Shown here: piece by piece, positions 1 to 5,700 of the stretch | Layout: the number at the start of each line of letters is the position of its first letter | Position numbering within the stretch: the stretch's first letter is position 1 | Origin: Desulfobacteraceae bacterium | GTDB lineage: Bacteria > Desulfobacterota > Desulfobacteria > Desulfobacterales > UBA11574 | Length of the DNA stretch: 5,882 bases | Direction of reading: 5' to 3' | Assembly: GCA_013203195.1 (NCBI GenBank) | Contig: JABMQM010000294.1 | Location: 1 to 5,882, forward strand | Program-made: the position numbers and the translations under genes | Notes under the pieces: generated by a model | What the model saw: only the letters and a program-made list of their open reading frames with translations | Database searches by the model: none | What the model was told of the DNA's origin: nothing

Positions 1-87
1 GATCTCGTAAAAGCGACTGCCTTACGCTTATCCTCTTAATTAGCTATACAGATTAATGCAACGTTAGGTATAGACTCTTTAGCAGAA

Positions 88-106
88 ATGTGGGTTAAAA
101 CCACAT
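88..106. other. Small dyad (possible operator or hairpin)
   Basis: ATGTGG (88-93) and CCACAT (101-106) form a perfect 6-bp inverted repeat around a 7-nt centre. It lies 6 nt upstream of a promoter-like -35 element, where a regulator site could sit. It could equally be a weak RNA hairpin from an upstream transcript, or chance. No regulator gene is visible next to it. Confidence 0.25.
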
Positions 107-112
107 TATCCC

Positions 113-141
113 TTGAAAAACTGTTTTAGGATGTATTATAC
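113..141 (+). promoter_or_regulatory. Possible sigma70-type promoter for the DUF1992 gene
   Basis: TTGAAA (113-118) resembles a -35 box. The AT-rich run around TATTATAC (134-141) could supply a -10 hexamer at 15 to 17 bp spacing, depending on register. It lies about 70 nt upstream of the gene. The match is modest and the region is AT-rich, so this is a candidate only. Confidence 0.3.
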
Positions 142-198
142 CCTAGTTAAGTTCAATGAGGATGTAATATTATAGCCTTGCGCCAAGATGAACGCAAA

Positions 199-204
199 AG
201 AGGA
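199..204 (+). promoter_or_regulatory. Ribosome binding site that decides the DUF1992 start
   Basis: AGAGGA ends 7 nt before the ATG at 212, which is ideal Shine-Dalgarno spacing. The earlier in-frame ATG at 188 has no purine-rich motif at a usable distance; the nearest GAGG is about 26 nt away. The site therefore favours 212 as the start. Confidence 0.65.
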
Positions 205-211
205 ATTGGTA

Positions 212-583
212 ATGATTCCGGGTTTCAATAAAATTGTGGAAACGCGTATTTTAAACGCTCAAAAAAATGGGGAGTTTGACAACCTCGAAGGTTCCGGCAA
301 ACCGCTAAAACTCGATGATGGCCGCTGTGTATCGGAAGAACTCCGTTTAGCCTATAAAATATTAAAAAATGCAGATTTTCTCCCGCCTGAAATTGAGCTG
401 AAAAAGGAAATCAAACAGACCGAGGATCTTCTGGCCGGCATGCAAGACACGGCTGAAAAATATCGAACCTTAAAAAAACTGAACTTTTTGATCATGAAGT
501 TGAATACGCTTCGAAACACCTCCGTTTTGCTTGAAATGCCGCAGCAATACGAAGAGAAGCTGGTCAGCCGTTTTGAATCATAA
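212..583 (+). CDS. DUF1992 / DnaJ-related (DNAJC28-like) protein
   Basis: This small soluble protein of 123 residues matches the DUF1992 family, often annotated as 'DnaJ family domain-containing protein'. Visible hallmarks are an N-terminal helix like that of the family (FNKIVETRILNAQKNGEFDN), then GSGKPLKLDD, then SEELRLAYKILKNADFLPPE and a helical tail rich in Lys and Glu. The whole protein is this one domain, and there is no J-domain HPD motif, signal peptide or membrane segment. The biochemical role of the bacterial family is not established, so a chaperone-linked job is only an association from eukaryotic relatives. I chose the ATG at 212 over the ATG at 188 because of the Shine-Dalgarno at 199-204 and because family members usually begin just before this helix. 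The longer form would add eight residues (MNAKEELV). Hairpin repeat A begins only 3 nt after the stop codon. Confidence 0.85.
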   Translation: MIPGFNKIVETRILNAQKNGEFDNLEGSGKPLKLDDGRCVSEELRLAYKILKNADFLPPEIELKKEIKQTEDLLAGMQDTAEKYRTLKKLNFLIMKLNTLRNTSVLLEMPQQYEEKLVSRFES

Positions 584-586
584 TAC

Positions 587-616
587 TGATGAATTCGTAA
601 AAAATCGAATTCATCA
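587..616. repeat. Perfect 11-bp hairpin, EcoRI-centred arm, leading repeat A
   Basis: TGATGAATTCG (587-597) and CGAATTCATCA (606-616) are perfect inverted repeats around an 8-nt A-rich loop. The hairpin begins 3 nt after the DUF1992 stop codon and could act as a 3'-end RNA hairpin, but no T-run follows it. A diverged copy (9 bp) precedes repeat C at 1431-1459, so this hairpin and the heptamer hairpin form one composite element. Confidence 0.8.
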
Positions 617-717
617 CGTATTTGGTGTTTAGTATTTTGTATTTTATTTGAAATAAATGCTGATATATCTACCTGTTAGACTGCCAAACACTAAACACTA
701 AATACGAAACACTCTTG
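617..717. repeat. Hairpin repeat A: inverted arrays of 7-nt units
   Basis: Positions 617-639 and 684-706 are inverted repeats that match at 20 of 23 positions, enclosing a 44-nt AT-rich loop. Each arm is a run of 7-nt units in phase. On the left these are GTATTTG, GTGTTTA, GTATTTT and GTATTTT (618-645). On the right they are GCCAAAC, ACTAAAC, ACTAAAT, ACGAAAC and the degenerate ACTCTTG (683-717). It is a diverged copy of repeat C. No open reading frame of note lies within it. Confidence 0.8.
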
Positions 718-786
718 AAAAAAGTTTGCTTTTTTTGCTTTTTACGACGCCATCAATACTTAACCTGAAAAAATTAACTTGCAGTT

Positions 787-1275
787 ATGGCATTTAATAA
801 AACAAACGAGGAAAATAAACATTTTAAAAGTGTCTTAATGGCCTATTTTATTCTTGTTCTGCATGTTCTCCTGATCGCCGGGTTGGTCATGTTGGTCATT
901 TTTTTCCGCGGTATTATCAATTACATGTTATGGATTTTTATCGGTGGCGCAGCAGTCATTTTAGCTTCGGGCTATCATTTTTACAAACGACTTCAAAAGG
1001 ATGGAAAAACCCTGCAGGAAATGATGAGTTCTTCCCGGCTGGGCTCCAGGCCCATTGAAGTCAGTTTTCTGGGGGGCATCGCGTCCTTTAAGATCGGCAG
1101 GCCCGGCAGCACGCCGGCGTTGAGCAGTGATGCAACCGGGCAGCCCTTGCAACAACTGGAAGATCCGGCAACCGTCCGCATCCGAGAGCTGACCGAGCTT
1201 GTTCGTCTGCTTGAAGATAATCTGATTACCCTTGACGAATATAACAAAGTTAAGCAGCAAATCTTAAAACCCTAA
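787..1275 (+). CDS. Two-helix membrane protein with SHOCT-like C-terminus
   Basis: The protein has 162 residues. Residues 1-15 are polar. Two hydrophobic segments follow, about 16-40 (LMAYFILVLHVLLIAGLVML) and about 43-65 (INYMLWIFIGGAAVILASGY), separated by a short Arg-Gly turn. This predicts a hairpin in the inner membrane with both ends in the cytoplasm. A linker rich in Gly, Ser and Pro (about 80-125) leads to residues 132-162, with RELTELVRLLEDNLITLDEY followed by a Lys-rich helix. This resembles the SHOCT short C-terminal domain, usually thought to mediate oligomerisation or nucleic-acid contact. I do not recognise a specific named family and assign no function. No convincing Shine-Dalgarno precedes the ATG at 787, and the next in-frame ATG (838) has none either and would cut into the first helix. 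The gene stands alone between two repeat-filled gaps. Confidence 0.75.
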   Translation: MAFNKTNEENKHFKSVLMAYFILVLHVLLIAGLVMLVIFFRGIINYMLWIFIGGAAVILASGYHFYKRLQKDGKTLQEMMSSSRLGSRPIEVSFLGGIASFKIGRPGSTPALSSDATGQPLQQLEDPATVRIRELTELVRLLEDNLITLDEYNKVKQQILKP

Positions 1276-1307
1276 CCCGGATAAACCGGAATTAAATAAG
1301 ATTCTCT

Positions 1308-1384
1308 CGAAAAGGCGCAAAGACGCCAAGATTCTTTAAAAAATTATCTTTGTTTTCCTTTGCGGGATTTGCGCCTTTGCGTGA
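1308..1384. repeat. Hairpin repeat B: inverted arrays of about 8-nt units
   Basis: Positions 1308-1321 and 1368-1381 are inverted repeats matching at 13 of 14 positions; the core AAAGGCGCAAA is perfect over 11 bp. The left arm reads as 8-nt units AAAGGCGC, AAAGACGC and CAAGATTC (1311-1334). The right arm carries the complementary series with small indels (about 1353-1384). The loop is AT-rich. The element begins about 30 nt after the SHOCT gene and could serve as a 3'-end hairpin, though no T-run directly follows the stem. Confidence 0.75.
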
Positions 1385-1430
1385 AATAATGTACTGATCT
1401 TTCTTTTTGTAATTAAATGCTTATTAATTT

Positions 1431-1459
1431 TGATGAATTCTAAAAAGTATAATTCATCA
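1431..1459. repeat. 9-bp hairpin leading repeat C, copy of 587-616
   Basis: TGATGAATT (1431-1439) and AATTCATCA (1451-1459) pair perfectly around an 11-nt A-rich loop. The sequence is clearly homologous to 587-616, but the two innermost pairs of that copy have been lost here. Like the first copy, it sits immediately before a heptamer hairpin. Confidence 0.75.
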
Positions 1460-1460
1460 G

Positions 1461-1544
1461 GTGTTTGGTGTTTAGGATTTTGTGTGTTGTTTGCAATATA
1501 TGCTGATACCGGCTTATTAGATCGCCAAACACTAAATACTCTCT
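1461..1544. repeat. Hairpin repeat C: second copy of repeat A
   Basis: The left arm holds the 7-nt units GTGTTTG, GTGTTTA, GGATTTT and GTGTGTT (1461-1488). The right arm holds GCCAAAC, ACTAAAT and ACTCTCT (1524-1544). The arms pair over 15 positions with three substitutions. The loop shares ATGCTGATA and neighbouring bases with repeat A, showing common descent. The right arm has two 7-nt units fewer than repeat A. It ends about 30 nt upstream of the nifU ribosome binding site, so it could affect nifU leader structure. Confidence 0.75.
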
Positions 1545-1574
1545 GAAAATTTAATGCTGGAATTTTAAAATATT

Positions 1575-1580
1575 AGGAGG
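1575..1580 (+). promoter_or_regulatory. Strong ribosome binding site of nifU
   Basis: AGGAGG is a full anti-Shine-Dalgarno match ending 5 nt before the ATG at 1586. It fixes the nifU start and suggests efficient translation. Confidence 0.85.
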
Positions 1581-1585
1581 ATACC

Positions 1586-2416
1586 ATGTGGGAATATACC
1601 GACAAAGTCAAAGAGCACTTCCTGAATCCAAGAAACGTAGGAGTGATTGAAGACGCCGACGGTGTCGGAGAAGTTGGATCTCTGGCATGCGGCGATGCTT
1701 TGACCCTCTACCTTAAACTTGATGAAAATAGGCTGATCGCAGATGCAAAGTTCCAAACGTTTGGATGCGCAAGCGCCATTGCATCTTCATCGGCTCTGAC
1801 CGAAATAATCAAAGGGCTCTCCCTGGAGGACGCTAAAAAAATCACAAATGATGATATTGCTGATTATCTTGGAGGACTGCCAAAAGAAAAGATGCACTGC
1901 TCGGTTATGGGGCGCGATGCCCTTGAAAAAGCGATTGTCAACTATCTGGGGGAAGCACAAAAGAAAGTTGAAGGTCAAGTTGTCTGCGAGTGTTTCGGGG
2001 TGACTAATGTTGAAATTCAGCGGGCTGTGAGGGAAAACGAACTTACAACAATAGAAGATGTGACCGATTATGTCAAAGCCGGCGGGGGATGCGGCAACTG
2101 TCATGAACAGATCCAGGAAATTATCGACGAGTTCCTTGGCCGGGAACGCCCGGCTGTGAAAAAGCCTCCGCGTTTGACTAACATCCAGAAAATCAAATTG
2201 ATCGAAGAAACCTTAGAGCGTGAGATTAAGCCGGCTTTAAAAAAAGACGGCGGTGATATTGAGCTTGTTGATGTAGATCGCAACAGGGTCTTGGTGAAAC
2301 TGAGGGGGACATGTGCGGTATGTGCAAAATCTCAAATCACACTTAAACATTATGTTGAATCTAAGCTGCGTGAACTCGTGACCCCTGATCTCGTTGTGGA
2401 GGAGGTGCAATCATGA
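1586..2416 (+). CDS. nifU: Fe-S cluster assembly scaffold NifU (three-domain)
   Basis: NifU builds Fe-S clusters in the cytoplasm from iron and NifS-derived sulfur and passes them to apoproteins. The 276-residue protein has the full modular order. Residues 1-125 are an IscU-type scaffold with cluster ligands Cys35, Cys61 and Cys105 and the conserved Asp37 (ACGDA). Residues about 130-185 are a Bfd-like [2Fe-2S] domain with Cys134, Cys136, Cys169 and Cys172 (CEC and CGNC). Residues about 200-276 are a NifU C-terminal domain with the CxxC pair Cys243/Cys246. All nine family cysteines are present, so it should be active. It is somewhat shorter than Azotobacter NifU, mostly in the linker before the last domain. 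The start is fixed by AGGAGG at 1575-1580. The stop overlaps the nifS start (ATGA), so translation is probably coupled. No nitrogenase genes are visible, so a general Fe-S role is likely (inference). Classical IscU lacks the two extra domains. Confidence 0.96.
   Translation: MWEYTDKVKEHFLNPRNVGVIEDADGVGEVGSLACGDALTLYLKLDENRLIADAKFQTFGCASAIASSSALTEIIKGLSLEDAKKITNDDIADYLGGLPKEKMHCSVMGRDALEKAIVNYLGEAQKKVEGQVVCECFGVTNVEIQRAVRENELTTIEDVTDYVKAGGGCGNCHEQIQEIIDEFLGRERPAVKKPPRLTNIQKIKLIEETLEREIKPALKKDGGDIELVDVDRNRVLVKLRGTCAVCAKSQITLKHYVESKLRELVTPDLVVEEVQS
2398..2406 (+). promoter_or_regulatory. Ribosome binding site of nifS inside nifU
   Basis: GGAGGAGGT lies in the last codons of nifU and ends 6 nt before the nifS ATG at 2413. 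Together with the ATGA overlap it indicates strong, coupled translation of the two proteins. Confidence 0.85.
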
Positions 2417-3585
2417 GTGTTATCTATGTAGACAACAACGCTACCACGCAGGTTGCACCGGAAGTTATGGAAGAGATTCTGCCTTACTTTAATGAATTTT
2501 ACGGGAACCCTTCCAGTATGCATTCTTTCGGCGGACAGGTCGGCCGGAAATTACTCGAAGCCCGTGCTGACGTGGCCGCCCTGATTGGCGCTGCTCCTGA
2601 AGAGATCATTTTTACCGGCTGCGGTACGGAGAGTGACAGTACGGCGATCTGGGCCGCAATCCGCTCTTATCCCGACAAAAAACACATTATAACATCCAGA
2701 GTCGAACATCCGGCGGTAAAAAATTTGTTCGAATATCTTTCCAAAAACGGTTATCGCGTAACTTTTGTGCCCGTTGACCGCCAGGGACACCTTGATCTGG
2801 ATTATCTTTATAAAAATCTTTCCGATGATACCGCCATTGCCAGCATCATGTGGGCCAATAACGAGTCCGGAGTGATTTTTCCCCTTGAAGAAATTTCACA
2901 GGCTGTAAAAGAACATGGAGTTGTTTTTCATACCGATGCGGTCCAGGCTGTCGGTAAAATACCGATTGATCTTAAAAACATCGACGTTGACATGCTTTCC
3001 CTTTCAGGCCATAAGTTTCACGGACCAAAAGGTATCGGCGCTCTCTATGTTCGCAAGGGAACCAAATTTTTTCCTTTTCTCATAGGAGGTCACCAGGAGG
3101 GCGGCCGCCGAGGCGGAACCGAAAACGTTGTCTCCATCATCGGGCTGGGCAAGGCCAGTCAACTGGCGGCAAATCACCTGGGAAAAGACATCACCCGGGT
3201 AAAAGAATTAAGAGACAAGCTTGAAAACGAACTGTTAAAACGTGTCCCCAGCGCCTTTATAAACGGAGACCACAAAAACCGGCTCCCCAACACAACCAGT
3301 ATAGCCTTTGAATATGTGGAAGGCGAATCGATTCTTCTGATGATGGATGAGTTTGGCATTTGTGCCTCCTCCGGCTCGGCCTGCACATCCGGCTCGCTGG
3401 AGCCGTCCCATGTACTGCGCGCCATGGGGGTGCCGTTTACGGCGGCGCACGGCTCGATTCGATTCAGTCTGAGCGTATACAACACTAAAGAAGAAATCGA
3501 CTTTATCATTGAAAAGCTTCCGCCCATTATCGAACGGCTGCGGGAAATGTCACCCTTCTGGAAAGAACAAAAATCTGCCAGTTAG
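2413..3585 (+). CDS. nifS: Cysteine desulfurase NifS
   Basis: NifS is a PLP enzyme that converts L-cysteine to alanine and holds the sulfur as an enzyme persulfide for transfer to NifU. The 390-residue protein opens with VDNNATT (6-12) and GNPSSMHSFG (31-40). EHPA (98-101) provides His99, which stacks on PLP. HTDAVQ (173-178) contains the PLP-contacting Asp175 and Gln178. SGHKFHGPKG (198-207) contains the Schiff-base Lys201. RRGGTEN (232-238) is present. SSGSACTSGSLEPSHVLRAM (319-338) contains the catalytic Cys324. The GCGTESDSTAIWA stretch and SLEPSHVLRAMG closely resemble true nitrogen-fixation NifS, more than housekeeping IscS, as I recall those families. Length is normal and no key residue is missing. 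It follows nifU with a 4-nt overlap. No regulator of the IscR/Rrf2 type is visible nearby, and control probably lies upstream of nifU. Confidence 0.97.
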   Translation: MSVIYVDNNATTQVAPEVMEEILPYFNEFYGNPSSMHSFGGQVGRKLLEARADVAALIGAAPEEIIFTGCGTESDSTAIWAAIRSYPDKKHIITSRVEHPAVKNLFEYLSKNGYRVTFVPVDRQGHLDLDYLYKNLSDDTAIASIMWANNESGVIFPLEEISQAVKEHGVVFHTDAVQAVGKIPIDLKNIDVDMLSLSGHKFHGPKGIGALYVRKGTKFFPFLIGGHQEGGRRGGTENVVSIIGLGKASQLAANHLGKDITRVKELRDKLENELLKRVPSAFINGDHKNRLPNTTSIAFEYVEGESILLMMDEFGICASSGSACTSGSLEPSHVLRAMGVPFTAAHGSIRFSLSVYNTKEEIDFIIEKLPPIIERLREMSPFWKEQKSAS

Positions 3586-3644
3586 CTCCTTAGTTGTGTA
3601 TTTTGTGGTAAAATATTTTAAAATATCATGTGATGCCTTTATGG

Positions 3645-3757
3645 ATTAGATGCTGGATACTAGTTTCTGGATATTTATCCGCCTCTGGAGGACTTGATTT
3701 TAAAAGGAAGTTATCTTTTTTTATCCAGTATCCAGCATCCAGTATCAAGTACCAGAT
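3645..3757. repeat. Hairpin repeat D: inverted arrays of 7-nt units (ATCCAGT type)
   Basis: GATGCTGGATACT (3649-3661) and AGTATCCAGCATC (3727-3739) are perfect 13-bp inverted repeats. The left arm reads in 7-nt phase as ATTAGAT, GCTGGAT, ACTAGTT and TCTGGAT (3645-3672). The right arm reads as ATCCAGT, ATCCAGC, ATCCAGT and ATCAAGT (3723-3750), followed by a degenerate unit. The loop contains two small palindromes, GGATATTTATCC (3669-3680) and CCTCTGGAGG (3682-3691). The unit is unrelated to that of repeats A and C, but the architecture is the same. It lies between nifS and serA. Confidence 0.8.
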
Positions 3758-3833
3758 AGTTAAATAGCACATAATCCTAATTTGTATATATATTCCTCAT
3801 TGCTTCCGGTTTGTCCGGGTTAGGTTATCAAGT

Positions 3834-5426
3834 ATGTACAAAGTCATGATCAGGGACAATATGTCCCCGCTTGCCAGGGATATTCTTGAAGCCACCGGAA
3901 AAATAGAAGTTGTCGTCGATAACGACAAGTCAACCAATGACCCTGAAGTACTATCCGGGGTTATCGGCAAATTCCACGGCCTTGCGATCAGAAGCGCAAC
4001 TGCGGTTACCCAAAGGGTATTAGAAAAAGCCGGGAAGCTAAAGGTCATCGCCCGGGCCGGCATCGGGGTGGACAATATCGATGTGCCGGCGGCCACCAAA
4101 CAAGGGATCGTTGTGATGAACGCCCCGGGAGGCAATACAGTTACTACGGCCGAACATACTATTTCTCTTATGCTGGCCCTTGCCAGAAATATTCCTCAAG
4201 CAACCGCATCCATTCGCGGCGGACAATGGGACAGGAAGCAACTGATAGGCGTTGAGATAGCCGGCAAAACATTAGGTATCGTCGGTTTCGGCCAGATCGG
4301 CAGAATCGTGGCACAACGGGCACAAGGCCTTAAAATGAAGATCATCGCAGCAGATCCTTTTGTCAGCAAAGAGGCCGCAAGCTCCCTTGAAGTTGAACTT
4401 GTCTCCCTGGACGATCTTTTGGCCCGTTCCGACTTTATCACCCTGCACGTGCCCCGCCTTAAAGAAACGGTAGACATGATCAATGCATCGACCATTAAAA
4501 AGATGAAGCCGGGCGTGAGGATCATAAACTGCGCCCGCGGAGAAGTAGTCCAATTAGATGATCTTTATGAGGCCATTTTAAACGGTCATGTTGCCGGCGC
4601 GGCCCTTGATGTGTTCCCCCAGGAGCCGCCGGACCTTACGTTGCCGCTGCTCCAGCATCCCCATGTAATTTCTACGCCGCATTTAGGCGCCAGTACCGGT
4701 GAAGCCCAAATCAAGGTGGCCGAAATGATTGCAAACCAGATGGTTGCTTATCTTTTAAATGGTATCATTACCAATGCCGTCAATTTTCCGTCTTTATCCC
4801 TGGAAGTTATGGATCAGATTCGTCCCCATCTTGAGCTTGCCGAAAAAATGGGATCGCTGATGGGCCAACTTGCCCAAAAATTTCATGATATCACCATAAG
4901 TTACAGCGGCGACGTGGCCGCCCTTGATACCAGACCGCTGACGCATGCCGTCCTGAAAGGCCTTTTGAGTGCCTTTACCGATCAACCGGTAAATTATGTC
5001 AATGCACCAGCCCTTGCCGCTGAAAAAGGAATCCATGTCAATATCACCCAAAGCCAGGCCAGGGATGATTTTGCAGGCTTAATCCGGGTAAAACTGGAAG
5101 ACCACGATGAAGAACCGGGTGAGATATGGGGTACGATCTATGAAAAAAAATACCCCCGACTCGTAAAAATCGGTAAAATCTACCTGGATGCGATCCCGGA
5201 AGGCTCGATGATTTTTATTCAGAATTTTGACCAGCCGGGCGTTATCGGCAATGTGGGCACAACCTTGGGCCGCCATAACATCAACATCGGCCGTTTCCAG
5301 TTAGGCCGGCGGGATGATCGTGCCCTGTGCATGGTCAACATCGATTCACCGGCAGATGAAAAGGTACTCGCAGAATTAAAGTCTTTGCCGAATATCATCT
5401 CCGCCCGTCAAGTACATCTGCCCTAA
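3834..5426 (+). CDS. serA: D-3-phosphoglycerate dehydrogenase SerA (long, ACT-containing form)
   Basis: SerA oxidises 3-phosphoglycerate to 3-phosphohydroxypyruvate with NAD+, the first step of serine synthesis in the cytoplasm. The 530 residues give the long form. Residues 1-98 and about 285-315 form the substrate-binding domain, with RSATAVT (53-59) and RAGIGVDNID (74-83). Residues about 99-284 form the NAD fold, with GFGQIG (151-156) and Asp174 for the ribose. The catalytic residues are Arg235 (CARGEVV), Glu264 and His283 (PHLGAST). Residues about 320-450 match the allosteric substrate-binding insert of long SerA proteins. Residues 459-530 are an ACT domain (FDQPGVIGNVG), the usual serine-feedback site. 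The start at 3834 suits the family, in which MKV-like openings lead straight into the first strand. The ribosome binding site is weak (only TAGG at 3821-3824), a possible sign of modest translation. No other serine genes are visible. Repeat-filled gaps lie on both sides. Confidence 0.97.
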   Translation: MYKVMIRDNMSPLARDILEATGKIEVVVDNDKSTNDPEVLSGVIGKFHGLAIRSATAVTQRVLEKAGKLKVIARAGIGVDNIDVPAATKQGIVVMNAPGGNTVTTAEHTISLMLALARNIPQATASIRGGQWDRKQLIGVEIAGKTLGIVGFGQIGRIVAQRAQGLKMKIIAADPFVSKEAASSLEVELVSLDDLLARSDFITLHVPRLKETVDMINASTIKKMKPGVRIINCARGEVVQLDDLYEAILNGHVAGAALDVFPQEPPDLTLPLLQHPHVISTPHLGASTGEAQIKVAEMIANQMVAYLLNGIITNAVNFPSLSLEVMDQIRPHLELAEKMGSLMGQLAQKFHDITISYSGDVAALDTRPLTHAVLKGLLSAFTDQPVNYVNAPALAAEKGIHVNITQSQARDDFAGLIRVKLEDHDEEPGEIWGTIYEKKYPRLVKIGKIYLDAIPEGSMIFIQNFDQPGVIGNVGTTLGRHNINIGRFQLGRRDDRALCMVNIDSPADEKVLAELKSLPNIISARQVHLP

Positions 5427-5503
5427 GTAAAGGATCTTGGCCCAGAGAGCCAGACTTTGATTTGCCCCTGCATGGAGCTACTTTCCTGCAAATTTACAAG
5501 TTC

Positions 5504-5628
5504 AAAGTGCCTAAAGTGAGCTAAAGTGCCTAAAGTTATGGAGTCGCTTCACTCCACTGATTTTATATAATTGTCAGAATTCCTTAACTTTAGATCACTT
5601 TAGATCACTTCAAACTTTAGGCACTTTT
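5504..5628. repeat. Hairpin repeat E: inverted arrays of AAAGTGCCT / ACTTTAGATC units
   Basis: AAAGTGCCTAAAGT (5504-5517) pairs perfectly over 14 bp with 5614-5627, and CTAAAGTTA (5530-5538) pairs with TAACTTTAG (5585-5593). The left arm is made of units of 9, 10 and 9 nt that all begin AAAGT. The right arm contains ACTTTAGATC twice in tandem (5587-5606), then ACTTCAA and ACTTTAGGC. A compact hairpin, TGGAGT-CGCTTC-ACTCCA (5539-5556), stands just inside the left arm. The element fills much of the gap between serA and larE and may form a long cruciform or RNA hairpin. No T-run typical of an intrinsic terminator follows it. Confidence 0.8.
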
Positions 5629-5700
5629 AAGATTTCCGGCAGAGCCAGATATCTCTAATAGCCCAAAGGACCAGGTTTTTCAGTACTAAACAAACGTTTT

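Noticed and set aside
11..29. AAGCG...CGCTT hairpin as terminator of an upstream gene
   Set aside because: Only five base pairs with a 9-nt loop and no T-run; too weak.
1..39. Open frame at the left edge (ends TAA at 37-39) as the tail of an upstream gene
   Set aside because: Only 12 codons are visible and another forward frame is also open here, so no coding call can be supported.
617..717. Possible CRISPR array in the heptamer repeats
   Set aside because: Units are only 7 nt, abut each other with no spacers, and form inverted arms; no cas genes are visible.
718..736. AAAAAAG-TTTG-CTTTTTT as an intrinsic terminator
   Set aside because: The stem has a single G-C pair and would be very unstable; it looks like AT-rich chance.
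3806..3818. CCGG-TTTGT-CCGG before serA as a riboswitch or operator
   Set aside because: A 4-bp dyad without further structure; there is no recognisable riboswitch core in the serA leader.
4196..4525. Antisense open frames within serA (similar ones lie within nifU, nifS and the SHOCT gene)
   Set aside because: They lie opposite well-recognised coding sequence, have no ribosome binding sites or recognisable motifs, and read as low-complexity shadow protein.
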